From Hydrogenophaga sp. (GTDB lineage Bacteria > Pseudomonadota > Gammaproteobacteria > Burkholderiales > Burkholderiaceae_C): 54,438 nucleotides of DNA. Each line of letters begins with the position of its first letter. Within the stretch, counting starts at the first letter, position 1. The stretch spans positions 1 to 54,438 of the forward strand of contig NZ_JADMKB010000097.1 in assembly GCF_018780075.1 (NCBI RefSeq). Direction: 5' to 3'. The notes below the pieces were generated by a model. That model saw only the letters and a list, made by a program, of their open reading frames with translations. It did no database searches and had not been told where the DNA came from. This document shows, piece after piece, positions 40,162-49,507 of this stretch. The translations under genes and the position numbers were made by a program.

Positions 40162-41318
40162 CAGCGCCCCCCGGCAGCCACCGCGAGCGCCGCCAGGCTC
40201 TCTTCAGGCTGAGGCAGGGCCACCACCACCAGTTCGGCGCGCAACTGCTTCACCGCCGACTGCGCAGCGGCGACCTCGGGCGCGGTGGTGTCGAAGTAAC
40301 GCACCAGCGCCGCGTCAATGCCCCTGAGGTCGTCCTGCACCGAGTCCATCTGCCGGGCCAGCAGGCCGAGCCGTGCATTGAGCAGCCGCAGCTTGATGTT
40401 TTCCCTCAGAAAAAACGCCTGCTCGGGCGCCAGCAACGCGGCTTCAGGCCGGTCGATGCGGCTCACCCTCACCAGTTCGCGGCCGCTGCGGGTGACGTCT
40501 TCCCACACCTGTCGCCAGAACGACGTCCATCGCTGCGCCACGCGGTCCCAACCCGTCAGCACCGGCTCCACCGGTTCGATGGGCGCCGGCGCGTGGACCA
40601 CCGGCTTGGGCGGGGCGCTGCCGGCGGGCGCCGGGGCCACCTGTCTCGGAGCCGTGACCTTGCTCACCACGGCACGCGGCCCCACATCGTTGGGGACCGG
40701 CCACTGGTCCACGCGCCGGGCCAGCTCGTCGAGACGCAGCACCAGCGAGGGCACATCGGCCACGGTCGTGCCCCGGATGCGCTGCACATCGCGCGCAATC
40801 GCACGCTGCACGGGATTCAAACGCGGCTGGGCGGCGCGGGCGATGCGGGCGTCGGCCGCCTGCAAAGCGGCCAGCAAGGGCTGCACACTGCCCGTGAGCT
40901 GCGTTTGCTGTTGCCCCAGACGGAGCGCAGACTCGATGTCCTGCACCAGGTTGTCGTCGCGGGACCGCGAGAGCGCCAGCATCAGTTCTTCGAGCTGGCT
41001 GCGCTGCAGACTCACCTCGGACAGCTTCACCTCGGCCACCGCCAGGCGCGCCTGCAGCTCCTGCACCTGGGCCTCGGCCTGCTTCGCCAGGGCCCGGGTC
41101 TCGGTGGCCTGCGTGTCGGTGTCCTGGCTGCGGCGTGCGAGTTCTTTCTGGGTATCGCCCAGCTTTTGCCACGACAGGCCGGCCATCATCAGCGCCAGCA
41201 CCGCCAAGGCCATTGCGAAGGCCGTCAACCATGGACCTGCCCGGCGCGCGGGCGCCGCGGTCGGGGCGGGTGTGGTCACAGGCGGTGCGGAGGGGGTTTC
41301 GGGGGTGTCGGTGCTCAT
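40161..41318 (-). CDS. hemX: HemX-like membrane protein
   Basis: A 385-residue protein of the proteobacterial HemX family, often called putative uroporphyrinogen-III C-methyltransferase although the catalytic SAM domain is missing. It has a Pro/Thr-rich cytoplasmic start, one membrane helix (about residues 32-52, AFAMALAVLALMMAGLSW), then a long coiled coil (about 60-130). The ATG at 41318 overlaps the hemD stop (ATGA). Its role in heme biosynthesis is inferred from conserved position. Confidence 0.85.
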   Translation of the reverse strand: MSTDTPETPSAPPVTTPAPTAAPARRAGPWLTAFAMALAVLALMMAGLSWQKLGDTQKELARRSQDTDTQATETRALAKQAEAQVQELQARLAVAEVKLSEVSLQRSQLEELMLALSRSRDDNLVQDIESALRLGQQQTQLTGSVQPLLAALQAADARIARAAQPRLNPVQRAIARDVQRIRGTTVADVPSLVLRLDELARRVDQWPVPNDVGPRAVVSKVTAPRQVAPAPAGSAPPKPVVHAPAPIEPVEPVLTGWDRVAQRWTSFWRQVWEDVTRSGRELVRVSRIDRPEAALLAPEQAFFLRENIKLRLLNARLGLLARQMDSVQDDLRGIDAALVRYFDTTAPEVAAAQSAVKQLRAELVVVALPQPEESLAALAVAAGGR

Positions 41319-42181
41319 GAATGACTCCAAGCCGATTCTAGGGTGCCCAGCACGTCCGACAGCGCGGGGCGACTGCCGATGACATGGACAAAACCCGCTG
41401 CACGAGCCGAAGCCGCAATGCGTTCGTGGGTGCAGAGCGCGGCCGCGCGGGACCAGTCTGCCTGGGGCAACCCCTCGCACAGGTGGGCCAGCGCCTCCGA
41501 ACTGCTGAAGAGCCAGAGTGTGCCAGCCGCGGTGCCCGCTTCGGCCTCGGCGCGCAGCCTGGGCGTCCAGTGGGGGGCATGGCGCTCGTAGGCCACACAG
41601 GCGTCCACCGTGGCACCCTGGGCCTGGCAGCGCTGGATCAACCAGTCCCGCCCGCTGCCGGCAGGCCCGTTGTGCGCGTCCAGGGTGGCCGCGACCGACG
41701 CCCCACGCACCACCAGCACACGGCCACCTGAACACACCTGAGAGGCCACCACTGGCCAGAGATGTTCGGAATCGAACTGCGCGGCATCGGCCGGCGGGCT
41801 GTCAATGCAGGAGGGGCTCACGCCATGTTGCTTCAGCGCCTCGGCCAGCACGCGGGCGGTGCCCGGCCCCGGCGCCCAGAATCGGGTGCCCGGCTCGGGC
41901 GTGGGCGACACCGGCACGGCCTGGGCAAAAAAGTGGTGCACCGCGGCCGGGCTGACGAACATCAACGCGTTCCAGTCGAGCCAGCGGGCACGCGCCTGTT
42001 GCAGCGCGTCGAGGGTGTGTCGGTCTCGGGGTTCGGCGATGTCGATCAGTGGCAAGGCCTGCACCGGCCAGCCTCGCGCCCGCAGGGCGTCCACCCAGGC
42101 CTCGGCTTCGGCCGCGGGCCGCGTGACGAACACCCAGGACCAGCGCCGTGAAGCCGGTCGCGGGTCGGACGGCGCCTTCAA
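41315..42181 (-). CDS. hemD: Uroporphyrinogen-III synthase
   Basis: About 288 residues. The enzyme closes hydroxymethylbilane to uroporphyrinogen III with inversion of ring D. Family sequence is highly variable; visible anchors are VFVTRPAAEAEAWVDALRA at the start, MFVSPAAVHHFF, and LFSSSEALAHL near the end. The start is uncertain: the TTG at 42181 lies 4 nt after the hemC stop, while a GTG at 42133 would give a more typical 272 residues. The stop overlaps the hemX ATG. It lies directly downstream of hemC, the substrate-producing enzyme. Confidence 0.9.
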   Translation of the reverse strand: MKAPSDPRPASRRWSWVFVTRPAAEAEAWVDALRARGWPVQALPLIDIAEPRDRHTLDALQQARARWLDWNALMFVSPAAVHHFFAQAVPVSPTPEPGTRFWAPGPGTARVLAEALKQHGVSPSCIDSPPADAAQFDSEHLWPVVASQVCSGGRVLVVRGASVAATLDAHNGPAGSGRDWLIQRCQAQGATVDACVAYERHAPHWTPRLRAEAEAGTAAGTLWLFSSSEALAHLCEGLPQADWSRAAALCTHERIAASARAAGFVHVIGSRPALSDVLGTLESAWSHS

Positions 42182-42185
42182 GGCC

Positions 42186-43148
42186 TCAAGCCCCCGGCGG
42201 CTGGGCACCCGCCGCGCGCAAGGCTTCCGCCACGCGCCGGCCCAGGGCTTCGGCCTGCGCCAGGTCGCCGACCGTCGCTTGCTGGCCCACGCGCACGATG
42301 GGGGAACGTCCTTCGGGATCGCCCCAGGCCGCGTCCAGGCGCAGGCTCTGCGGATCGTGGGCGTCCCACTGTGCGTAGGCCGCCAGGGGCATGGAGCAGC
42401 TGCCCCCCATGGCACGCGACACCGTGCGCTCGGCGGCCACGCGCAGCCAGGTCGGCATGTGGACCAGGGGCGCCAGCGCGTCCACCAGATCGGTGCGCCC
42501 CGCGCGCACCTCGATGCCCAGAGCGCCCTGACCGGCCGCGGGCAAGGATTGCACCGGTTCAAAAATGGTTCGAATCCGCTGGGACAGCCCCAGGCGCTTG
42601 AGCCCGGCCGCCGCCAGCACGATGGCCTGGTACTGACCCGCATCGAGCTTGCGCAAACGCGTGTCGAGGTTGCCGCGCAGGGGTTCGATGCGCACGTCCT
42701 GCCGACCCAGGGCGTCCAGGGCTTCGCGCAACAGCACCAGGCGACGCAGGCTGGAGGTACCGACCACCGCGCTGGGCGGCAACTCGGCCAGCGACGCACA
42801 CACCGGCGACACCCACGCATCGCGCGGGTCTTCGCGCTCCATCACGCAAGCCAGCGCAAAACCCTCGGGCAGGTCCATGGGAACGTCCTTGAGCGAGTGC
42901 ACGGCGATGTCGGCACGGCCCTCTTCCAGCGCCACCTCCAGCTCTTTCACGAACAGGCCCTTGCCACCCACCTTGGACAGGCTGCGGTCCAGGATCTGGT
43001 CGCCCTGCGTCGTCATTCCCAGCAATTCGACGCGATGGCCCAAAGTTTGCAAGAGGGCTTTCACGTGTTCCGCCTGCCACAGCGCGAGACGGCTTTCGCG
43101 GGTCGCGATGGTGATGGACAGCGCAGGAGATGGGTTTGAAATGGACAC
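42186..43148 (-). CDS. hemC: Hydroxymethylbilane synthase
   Basis: A 320-residue porphobilinogen deaminase that polymerises four porphobilinogens into hydroxymethylbilane. Cys251 in GGSCSMPLA carries the dipyrromethane cofactor; Asp88 in HSLKDVP is the catalytic acid. [18 protein letters not shown] is the family N-terminus. No ATG fits; the GTG at 43148 gives the expected length but has no clear ribosome-binding site. A hairpin followed by seven T residues lies just upstream in its leader. It is divergent from ppc, as in many betaproteobacteria. Confidence 0.95.
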   Translation of the reverse strand: MSISNPSPALSITIATRESRLALWQAEHVKALLQTLGHRVELLGMTTQGDQILDRSLSKVGGKGLFVKELEVALEEGRADIAVHSLKDVPMDLPEGFALACVMEREDPRDAWVSPVCASLAELPPSAVVGTSSLRRLVLLREALDALGRQDVRIEPLRGNLDTRLRKLDAGQYQAIVLAAAGLKRLGLSQRIRTIFEPVQSLPAAGQGALGIEVRAGRTDLVDALAPLVHMPTWLRVAAERTVSRAMGGSCSMPLAAYAQWDAHDPQSLRLDAAWGDPEGRSPIVRVGQQATVGDLAQAEALGRRVAEALRAAGAQPPGA

Positions 43149-43173
43149 AGCGAAGAACCAAAAAAAGATCAAT

Positions 43174-43193
43174 CTCCAGACCCGGATCTGGAG
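43174..43193 (-). promoter_or_regulatory. Hairpin in the hemC leader
   Basis: A perfect 7-bp inverted repeat (CTCCAGA / TCTGGAG, 6-nt spacer) lies 25 nt before hemC. On the minus strand it is followed 7 nt later by seven T residues, which is terminator-like but with a longer spacer than usual. It could be an attenuator of hemCDXY, or a protein-binding palindrome between hemC and ppc. Confidence 0.45.
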
Positions 43194-43234
43194 CGTTTTC
43201 GTACCCGCTTGGTAACGGGACAAGCAGCTTTGAA

Positions 43235-43243
43235 TGCTAGCAT
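43235..43243 (+). promoter_or_regulatory. Extended -10 of ppc (TGCTAGCAT)
   Basis: TGCTAGCAT is an extended -10 (TG-N-TAGCAT), nearly identical to the TGCTAGAAT before the tRNA-Ser gene at 53146. It predicts a start near 43250 and a 40-nt leader to the ATG at 43290, which supports that start over the ATG at 43242 that lies inside the -10. Confidence 0.5.
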
Positions 43244-43289
43244 GGCCCCTGCCCAAAATTTCAGCAACCACCCTGCCCACGAGCCAGCC

Positions 43290-46151
43290 ATGAGCCGAAC
43301 GACTGCCCGCCCCGCCCTTCCCTCCACCGTTCGTTCTGGCAGCACCCGCGCCAAATCCAGCGTCGACAAGGACCAGCCTCTGATCGACGACATCCGCCTG
43401 CTCGGCCGTGTGCTGGGCGACGTGATCCGCGAGCAGGAAGGGGAAGACGCCTTCGACCTGATCGAGCAGATCCGCAAGCTCTCGGTGGCCTTCCGCCGCC
43501 ACGCCGACCAGGACGCCGACAAGGCGCTGAAAAAGCTGCTCAAGGGCCTGTCGGGCCAGCAAACGGTGAGCGTGATCCGCGCCTTCACCTACTTCAGCCA
43601 CCTGGCCAACCTGGCCGAGGACCGCCACCACATCCGCCGCCGCGCCGTGCACGAGCGCGCTGGTGAGCTGCAGGAAGGCAGCCTGGCGCGCACGCTGCAG
43701 CGCCTGCACAAGGCCGGCATCGCACCGGGCGCGATCGTCGACACGCTGGCGCTCAGCCACATCTCACCCGTGCTCACGGCCCACCCCACCGAGGTACAGC
43801 GCAAGAGCATCCTGGACGCCGAGCGCGCCATCGCACGGTTGCTCGGCGAACGCGACGAACAGGAGCGCCTGCCGCGCGAGCGCGACGACATCGAGGCGCA
43901 GATCCGCGCACGCGTCACCCAGCTCTGGCAAACACGCCTGCTGCGCTTCACCAAGCTCACCGTGGCCGACGAGATCGAGAACGCGCTGAGCTACTACGAG
44001 GCCACCTTCCTCACGCAGATCCCGCGCCTCTACAGCGAGCTGGAAGCCGGCCTGGGCGATGGCGGCGCGGCGGCCGCGATCGCACCCTTCCTGCGCATGG
44101 GCCAGTGGATCGGCGGCGACCGCGACGGCAACCCCAACGTGACCGCTCAGACACTGGAACTGGCTTTGCACAGCCAGGCCGACATGGTGCTGCGCCACCA
44201 CCTGACGCAGTTGCACCACCTGGGGGCCGAGCTCTCGGTGTCGGCCATGCTGGCGAGCGTGAGTCCCGACATGAAGGCCCTGGCCGAACGTTCGCCCGAC
44301 CAGAACGCCCACCGGCAAGATGAACCCTACCGCCGCGCCCTGACCGGCATGTACGCCCGCCTGGCCGCCACACTGACCGCACTGACGGGCGGAGAAGCCG
44401 CCCGCCACGCCGTGGCGCCGCAAGACGCCTACACCAGCGCCGTCGAACTGCTGGCCGACCTGCGCACCATCGAGTCCTCGCTGGTGGCCCACCACGGCGC
44501 GGCGCTCACCCGCTCACGCCTGCGCCCGCTGATCCGCGCGGTGCAGGTGTTCGGCTTTCACCTCGCCACCATCGACCTGCGCCAGAGCTCGGACAAACAC
44601 GAAGAAGTGGTGGCCGAGCTGCTGGCCACCGCGCGCATCGAAGCCGACTACAGCGCGCTGGATGAAGCGGCCAAGCGCGCTGTGCTGCTGCGCCAGCTGA
44701 ACGACGCGCGGCCGCTGCGCGTACCCGGCGCGGCCTATTCGGCCCACACGCAGGGTGAGCTCGCGATCTTCGACAACGCACGCACCGGCCGTGAGCGCTT
44801 CGGCGCCCAGGCAATCCGCCACGCCATCATCAGCCACACCGAAACGGTGAGCGACCTGCTGGAAGTGCTGCTGCTGCAGAAAGAAGCCGGGCTGGTGCGC
44901 GGCCTGCTGGCCGAAGACGCGGTGGCCGACCTGATCGTGGTGCCGCTTTTTGAAACGATTGAAGACCTGCGCAACGCCGCGCCCATCATGCGCGACTACT
45001 ACGCCCTGCCCGGCGTGCGGGCCATGGTGCACCGGGGCACGGCCGATGGCTACAGCGAGCAGGACATCATGCTCGGCTACTCCGACAGCAACAAGGACGG
45101 CGGCATCTTCACCAGCAACTGGGAGCTGTACCGCGCCGAGATTGCGCTGGTCGAGCTGTTCGATTCGCTCAACCAGGACCATGACAAGACCATCCAGCTC
45201 AGGATGTTCCACGGCCGGGGCGGCACCGTCGGCCGTGGTGGCGGCCCGAGCTACCAGGCCATCCTGGCACAACCCCCGGGCACGGTGCGCGGCCAGATCC
45301 GCCTGACCGAGCAGGGTGAGGTGATCGGCTCCAAATACGCCAACCCCGAGATCGGTCGCCGCAACCTGGAAACACTGGTCGCCGCCACGCTCGAAGCCAC
45401 CTTGCTGCAGCCCACGCGCGAAGCGCCCAAGGCCTTCATGGAAGCCGCGGCCGAGCTGTCGGCGGCCAGCATGTCGGCCTACCGCGCGCTGGTGTACGAC
45501 ACCCCGCGCTTTGCCGAGTATTTTTTCGCCTCCACCCCGATCCGCGAAATCGCCGAACTCAACATCGGTTCGCGTCCGGCCTCCCGCAAAGCCACCCAGA
45601 AGATCGAAGACCTGCGCGCCATCCCCTGGGGCTTCAGCTGGGGCCAGTGCCGCCTCACGCTGCCGGGCTGGTACGGCTTCGGCTCGGCGGTGCACACCTT
45701 CCTGCACAAGGACGGACCCAAAGGCGTGGCCAAACAGAAGGTCTTGCTGCAGAAGATGGTCAACCAGTGGCCGTTCTTCAGCACCCTGCTCTCCAACATG
45801 GACATGGTGATGGCCAAGAGCGACCTCGCCCTGGCCACGCGCTATGCCGAGCTGGTCGACGACAAGAAGCTGCGCAGCAAGGTGTTCACCGCCATCGAGG
45901 CCGAATGGCACCGCACGGCCGACGCCCTGTCGCTGATCACGGGCGAGAAAAAGCGGCTGGTGGACAACGCGTCGCTGCAACGCTCCATGCGCCACCGATT
46001 TCCCTACATCGACCCGCTGCACCACCTGCAGGTCGAGCTGGTGCGGCGTTACCGCGCGGGCGAGAACCAGGCCGATCGCGACGAAAAGGTGCGTCGCGGC
46101 ATCCACATCTCGATCAACGGGATTGCGGCGGGGCTGCGCAATACAGGCTGA
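43290..46151 (+). CDS. ppc: Phosphoenolpyruvate carboxylase
   Basis: A 953-residue anaplerotic enzyme that carboxylates phosphoenolpyruvate to oxaloacetate. His165 in [12 protein letters not shown] is the catalytic histidine (E. coli His138). [10 protein letters not shown] and [14 protein letters not shown] are the second and third signatures. The C-terminus ends [11 protein letters not shown], as in the whole family, where it binds the inhibitor aspartate. The first ~35 residues are low-complexity and variable. In-frame starts exist at 43242 and 43209; I prefer 43290 because of the -10 element. Confidence 0.96.
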   Translation: MSRTTARPALPSTVRSGSTRAKSSVDKDQPLIDDIRLLGRVLGDVIREQEGEDAFDLIEQIRKLSVAFRRHADQDADKALKKLLKGLSGQQTVSVIRAFTYFSHLANLAEDRHHIRRRAVHERAGELQEGSLARTLQRLHKAGIAPGAIVDTLALSHISPVLTAHPTEVQRKSILDAERAIARLLGERDEQERLPRERDDIEAQIRARVTQLWQTRLLRFTKLTVADEIENALSYYEATFLTQIPRLYSELEAGLGDGGAAAAIAPFLRMGQWIGGDRDGNPNVTAQTLELALHSQADMVLRHHLTQLHHLGAELSVSAMLASVSPDMKALAERSPDQNAHRQDEPYRRALTGMYARLAATLTALTGGEAARHAVAPQDAYTSAVELLADLRTIESSLVAHHGAALTRSRLRPLIRAVQVFGFHLATIDLRQSSDKHEEVVAELLATARIEADYSALDEAAKRAVLLRQLNDARPLRVPGAAYSAHTQGELAIFDNARTGRERFGAQAIRHAIISHTETVSDLLEVLLLQKEAGLVRGLLAEDAVADLIVVPLFETIEDLRNAAPIMRDYYALPGVRAMVHRGTADGYSEQDIMLGYSDSNKDGGIFTSNWELYRAEIALVELFDSLNQDHDKTIQLRMFHGRGGTVGRGGGPSYQAILAQPPGTVRGQIRLTEQGEVIGSKYANPEIGRRNLETLVAATLEATLLQPTREAPKAFMEAAAELSAASMSAYRALVYDTPRFAEYFFASTPIREIAELNIGSRPASRKATQKIEDLRAIPWGFSWGQCRLTLPGWYGFGSAVHTFLHKDGPKGVAKQKVLLQKMVNQWPFFSTLLSNMDMVMAKSDLALATRYAELVDDKKLRSKVFTAIEAEWHRTADALSLITGEKKRLVDNASLQRSMRHRFPYIDPLHHLQVELVRRYRAGENQADRDEKVRRGIHISINGIAAGLRNTG

Positions 46152-46234
46152 CCCCCCGCGCCGCCTGCGGCGTCACCCCCCACCTGCGGCCGGGCGAAGC
46201 CCGTTCCGCGGTGTTCTGGGTGGGGGTCACTTCT
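46152..46234. repeat. Intergenic GC-rich repeat, copy B
   Basis: This is the second copy of the element at 4973-5063, directly after the ppc stop codon. It shares the opening CCCCCCGCGCCGCCTGCGG, a central CCGTTCCGCGGTGT and the closing GTCACTTCT. The inner part differs by a few indels. On its own it can fold by pairing ACCCCCCAC-like and GTGGGGGT-like ends. Confidence 0.6.
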
Positions 46235-46283
46235 TTGATTGCGGGTTTTGCATCTCGGATCGGTGCATTGACCGCGTCAAACC

Positions 46284-46289
46284 TAGAAT
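46284..46289 (+). promoter_or_regulatory. -10 element of the PHP gene, leaderless spacing
   Basis: TAGAAT (five of six to consensus) is followed by exactly 6 nt and then the GTG start codon at 46296, so transcription should begin at the start codon. No Shine-Dalgarno sequence is present between them. Confidence 0.5.
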
Positions 46290-46295
46290 GCGCCT

Positions 46296-47150
46296 GTGAC
46301 CCACATCCTCAACGCCGATCTCCACTGCCACTCCGTCGTCTCCGACGGCACTCTCACCCCTGAGGCCCTGGCGCAACGCGCCAAGGCCAATGGTGTCGAG
46401 CTGTGGGCGCTCACCGACCACGACGAAATCGGCGGCCAGGATCGCGCCATGGCCGCCGCACGGGACGCTGGCCTGCCCTACCTGACCGGGGTGGAGGTGT
46501 CGGTCACCTTTGCCAACGTCACGGTGCACATCATCGGCCTGGGTTTTGACCACACCCAACCGGCGCTGGTCGCGGGCCTGAAGCAGACGCGTGGCGGGCG
46601 CGAGGAGCGGGCGCGCGACATGGGCGCCGATCTGGCCAAGGTGGGCATCCCCGGGGCCTACGAGGGCGCCATGAAGTACGTCGGCAACCCGGAGCTGATC
46701 TCGCGTTCGCATTTCGCGCGCTACATCGTCGAAGCCGGTTTCTGCACCGACACCAACGCGGTGTTCCGCAAGTACTTGGCCGAAGGCAAACCCGGTTTTG
46801 TGCCCCACCGCTGGGCCAGCCTGGGTGATGCCGTGGGCTGGATCACGGGCGCGGGCGGTGTCGCCGTCGTGGCCCACCCGGGGCGCTACAAATTCACCGC
46901 CAACGAAGAGTTCGCGCTGTTCACCGAGTTCAAGGCGCACGGCGGCCAGGGCGTCGAGGTGGTCACGGGCGCGCACAGCCAGGCCGACTACGTGAAGTAC
47001 GCGGAGTTCTGCCGCGAGTTTGACCTGCTGGCGTCCCGCGGCAGCGACTTCCACAGCCCGGACGAGAGCCACACCGACCTGGGCCTGCTGCCCAGCCTGC
47101 CCGGCGGCGTCCGGCCCGTGTGGGAACTGCTCGAAGCCCGCACCCATTGA
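46296..47150 (+). CDS. PHP-domain phosphoesterase (YciV/RNase AM-like)
   Basis: A 284-residue PHP-superfamily metal-dependent phosphoesterase. Metal ligands appear as DLHCHS (residues 8-13), the DHDE loop (about 42-45), GVEVS (about 66-70), AHPGRY (about 192) and GSDFH near the end. The E. coli homologue YciV/TrpH has 5'-3' exonuclease activity that matures rRNA 5' ends, and related proteins hydrolyse 3',5'-nucleotide bisphosphates. Linkage to yciO two genes on, as in E. coli, supports this assignment. The stop shares a base with the next ATG. Confidence 0.88.
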   Translation: MTHILNADLHCHSVVSDGTLTPEALAQRAKANGVELWALTDHDEIGGQDRAMAAARDAGLPYLTGVEVSVTFANVTVHIIGLGFDHTQPALVAGLKQTRGGREERARDMGADLAKVGIPGAYEGAMKYVGNPELISRSHFARYIVEAGFCTDTNAVFRKYLAEGKPGFVPHRWASLGDAVGWITGAGGVAVVAHPGRYKFTANEEFALFTEFKAHGGQGVEVVTGAHSQADYVKYAEFCREFDLLASRGSDFHSPDESHTDLGLLPSLPGGVRPVWELLEARTH

Positions 47151-48058
47151 TGGACACGCGGCCCGAGGGCCAGGCTGCCCGCGTCACGCTGGGCATCACA
47201 TTTCTGGTCACCGCGATGGCCTGCTTTGCGGTGCTGGACACGGCCGTCAAGTACGTGGGTGCGTTCATCTCCATCCTGGTGGCGGTGTGGTTCCGCTACC
47301 TGTTCCAGGCGGTGGCGGTGTCCGCCGTCATGCTGCCATTGCGCGGTCGCGACCTGCTCCGGACCCGCCACCCCCGTTTCCAGGTGCTGCGCGGCCTGCT
47401 CCTGCTGACGGTGAGCGTGCTGTCGTTCTTCAGCGTGCAGGTCATGCCGGTGGGAGAGTTCACCGCGTTCGTGATGACCACACCGCTGGTCGTCACCCTG
47501 TTCGCCGCCCTGTTCCTGAAAGAAAAGGTGTCGCCGCTGCGCTGGACCCTGGTCTGCGGTGGTTTTCTGGGGGCCTTGCTGGTGGTGCAACCGGGCAGCG
47601 CCACGATCGGCTGGGCCAGCCTGCTCCCGCTGCTGATGGTGGTCACCTACGCCTGGTTCCAGATCCTCACCAGCCAGATGGCCCGCACCGAAGACCCGAT
47701 GACCCTGCACTTCTACACCGGGTGGGTGGGCGCCCTGGTGAGCACCACCGCGCTGCCCCTGGTCTGGCAGACCGTGCCCGACGTGAAGACCCTGGCGCTG
47801 CTCAGTCTGGTGGGACTGATGGGCACGGTGGGCCACTTCCTGCTGATCCTGGCTTTTGCGCGCGCTCCCGCGTCCACGCTCACCCCCTACCTCTACGCCC
47901 AGATCGCCTTCGCGATGTTCTGCGGCTGGCTGGTCTTCGACCACGTCCCGGGTGGGCTGGAGCTGACCGGTGTCGCCTTGATCGTGGTCTGCGGTCTGTC
48001 GGCGAGCCGGCTCACCGCACGGGAAAACCAGCGCCTGCTGACGCCACCCGAGGGCTGA
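47150..48058 (+). CDS. EamA-family (DMT) transporter
   Basis: A 302-residue drug/metabolite transporter with about ten membrane helices arranged as two EamA repeats. The first repeat begins LGITFLVTAMACFAVLDTA and the second near LPLLMVVTYAWFQIL. The conserved FxKEKVSPLRW loop between helices 4 and 5 is present. The substrate cannot be predicted. Its ATG overlaps the PHP gene stop (TGATG), so they share a transcript. Confidence 0.85.
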   Translation: MDTRPEGQAARVTLGITFLVTAMACFAVLDTAVKYVGAFISILVAVWFRYLFQAVAVSAVMLPLRGRDLLRTRHPRFQVLRGLLLLTVSVLSFFSVQVMPVGEFTAFVMTTPLVVTLFAALFLKEKVSPLRWTLVCGGFLGALLVVQPGSATIGWASLLPLLMVVTYAWFQILTSQMARTEDPMTLHFYTGWVGALVSTTALPLVWQTVPDVKTLALLSLVGLMGTVGHFLLILAFARAPASTLTPYLYAQIAFAMFCGWLVFDHVPGGLELTGVALIVVCGLSASRLTARENQRLLTPPEG

Positions 48059-48131
48059 GGTGTGGCCTCCGCGCTCCGCCGCGGCGCGGGGAGGGTTGAC
48101 CTGCGGTCCTGCGGCAGGCCTTTCGCCAGCG

Positions 48132-48137
48132 CACAAT
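48132..48137 (+). promoter_or_regulatory. Putative yciO -10 element, leaderless spacing
   Basis: CACAAT is followed by exactly 6 nt and the ATG at 48144. The geometry is identical to that at 29242, 46284, 48820 and 54105. Confidence 0.4.
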
Positions 48138-48143
48138 CACGCC

Positions 48144-48779
48144 ATGTCTCAGTATTTCGAAGTCCATCCCGACAACCCGCAACCGCGCCTGCTCAAGCAG
48201 GCGGTGCAGCTGCTGGAGCGCGGCGGCGTGCTCGCGGTGCCCACCGACTCCAGCTACGCGCTGGTGTGCCACCTCGACGACAAGGCCGCCGCCGACCGCC
48301 TGCGCCGCATGCGCCAGGTCGACGACAAACACCACCTCACCCTGCTCTGCCGCGACCTGAGTGAGCTCGCCAGCTACGCCAAGGTGGACAACCGCCAGTA
48401 CCGGTTGCTGAAGCTGGCCACGCCCGGGCCTTACACCTTCATCCTCGAAGCCAGCAAGGAAGTGCCGCGCCGGGTGAGCCACCCCTCGCGCAAGACCATC
48501 GGCCTGCGCGTGCCGGACCACATCACCCTGCTCGCGCTGCTGGAGCTGCACAACGCGCCGCTGCTCGCCACCACCCTCATCGCGCCGGGCGAGAGCGACC
48601 CGCTCAACGAAGCCGGCGAGATCCGCGACCGGTTCGAACACGACCTGGCCGGCGTGATCGATGCTGGCGCCTGCGCCCTCGAGGCCACGACCGTGATCGA
48701 CCTCACCCCCATGGGCACCGGCGGCGAACCTGTGGTCGTGCGCCAGGGGCGGGGCGCGCTGGAGCCGCTGGGTCTTTGA
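48144..48779 (+). CDS. yciO: YciO/Sua5/YrdC-family protein
   Basis: A 211-residue YrdC-fold protein. The start QYFEVHPDNPQPRLLKQAV and the motif TPGPYTFILEASKEVPRR are those of YciO rather than TsaC/Sua5, which carry a different KxR-SxN set. YrdC-fold proteins bind double-stranded RNA and ATP and can make threonylcarbamoyl-AMP; YciO's in vivo role is not settled. The ATG at 48144 is preferred because the protein aligns from its first residue and a -10 lies upstream. Confidence 0.9.
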   Translation: MSQYFEVHPDNPQPRLLKQAVQLLERGGVLAVPTDSSYALVCHLDDKAAADRLRRMRQVDDKHHLTLLCRDLSELASYAKVDNRQYRLLKLATPGPYTFILEASKEVPRRVSHPSRKTIGLRVPDHITLLALLELHNAPLLATTLIAPGESDPLNEAGEIRDRFEHDLAGVIDAGACALEATTVIDLTPMGTGGEPVVVRQGRGALEPLGL

Positions 48780-48819
48780 GGCCAGACAGGCACGGCCTGC
48801 CCGGGAGCGGGCAGTCTGG

Positions 48820-48825
48820 GACAAT
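48820..48825 (+). promoter_or_regulatory. Putative -10 of the M50 protease gene, leaderless spacing
   Basis: GACAAT is followed by exactly 6 nt and the ATG at 48832. An earlier in-frame ATG at 48826 would lie immediately after the -10, before the predicted transcription start. Confidence 0.4.
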
Positions 48826-48831
48826 ATGGCG

Positions 48832-49500
48832 ATGGACTTCGCCGACATCGTACAAACCGTTGCGCTCTACGCGCTGCCCGTGCTCTTTGCCATCACCTTG
48901 CACGAAGCGGCCCATGGCTATGCGGCATTGCATTTTGGTGACAACACCGCCCAGCAGCTGGGCCGCATCTCGCTCAACCCCATCCGGCACATCGACCCGC
49001 TCGGCACGATCGCGATGCCGTTGCTGCTGTACTTCGCCACCTCGGGCGCATTTCTGTTTGGCTACGCCAAACCGGTACCGGTCAATTTCGGCCGCCTGCG
49101 CAACCCCAAGCGCGACATGATCTGGGTCGCGCTCGCCGGGCCGGGGGCCAACCTGTTCCAGGCGATCCTGTGGACCCTGCTTCTCTATGTCTGGGCCGCC
49201 ATCGGCCTGGAGGAACCCTTCTTTGTGGGCATGGCGCGGGCCGGGGTGGTGGTGAACCTGGTGATGTTTGCCTTCAACCTGTTTCCGCTGCCACCGCTCG
49301 ATGGTGGGCGCATCCTCGTGGGCCTGCTGCCCTGGAAGCAGGCCATGCTCGTGTCGCGCGTCGAGCCCTACGGATTCTTCATCGTCATGGCACTGGTCAT
49401 CACCGGCGTGGTCGGCAGTCTCTGGATGTACCCCCTGATGGGTGTCACCCAAAGCGCGATCGAGCTGCTGCTGACCCCGCTGCGCGCCCTGCTGTTCTGA
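48832..49500 (+). CDS. Site-2 protease family (M50) membrane metalloprotease
   Basis: About 222 residues with five or six membrane helices. The zinc-binding HEAAH (HExxH) lies in the first helices, and FNLFPLPPLDGGR supplies the third ligand aspartate. There is no PDZ domain, so it belongs to the small rhomboid-like-sized M50 group, not to RseP; it is unlikely to be the sigma-E site-2 protease. The start is taken as the ATG at 48832, given the upstream -10. trpS follows after 7 nt. Confidence 0.88.
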   Translation: MDFADIVQTVALYALPVLFAITLHEAAHGYAALHFGDNTAQQLGRISLNPIRHIDPLGTIAMPLLLYFATSGAFLFGYAKPVPVNFGRLRNPKRDMIWVALAGPGANLFQAILWTLLLYVWAAIGLEEPFFVGMARAGVVVNLVMFAFNLFPLPPLDGGRILVGLLPWKQAMLVSRVEPYGFFIVMALVITGVVGSLWMYPLMGVTQSAIELLLTPLRALLF

Positions 49501-49507
49501 GCCCCCC

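Noticed and set aside
43209..43289. Earlier ppc starts (TTG 43209, ATG 43242)
   Set aside because: The ATG at 43242 overlaps the best -10 element, and the added residues are low-complexity; the ATG at 43290 fits better. Not excluded experimentally.
48832..49500. The M50 protease as RseP of the sigma-E pathway
   Set aside because: It lacks the PDZ domains and length (about 450 residues) of RseP and is not next to dxr/bamA; it belongs to the small S2P group.
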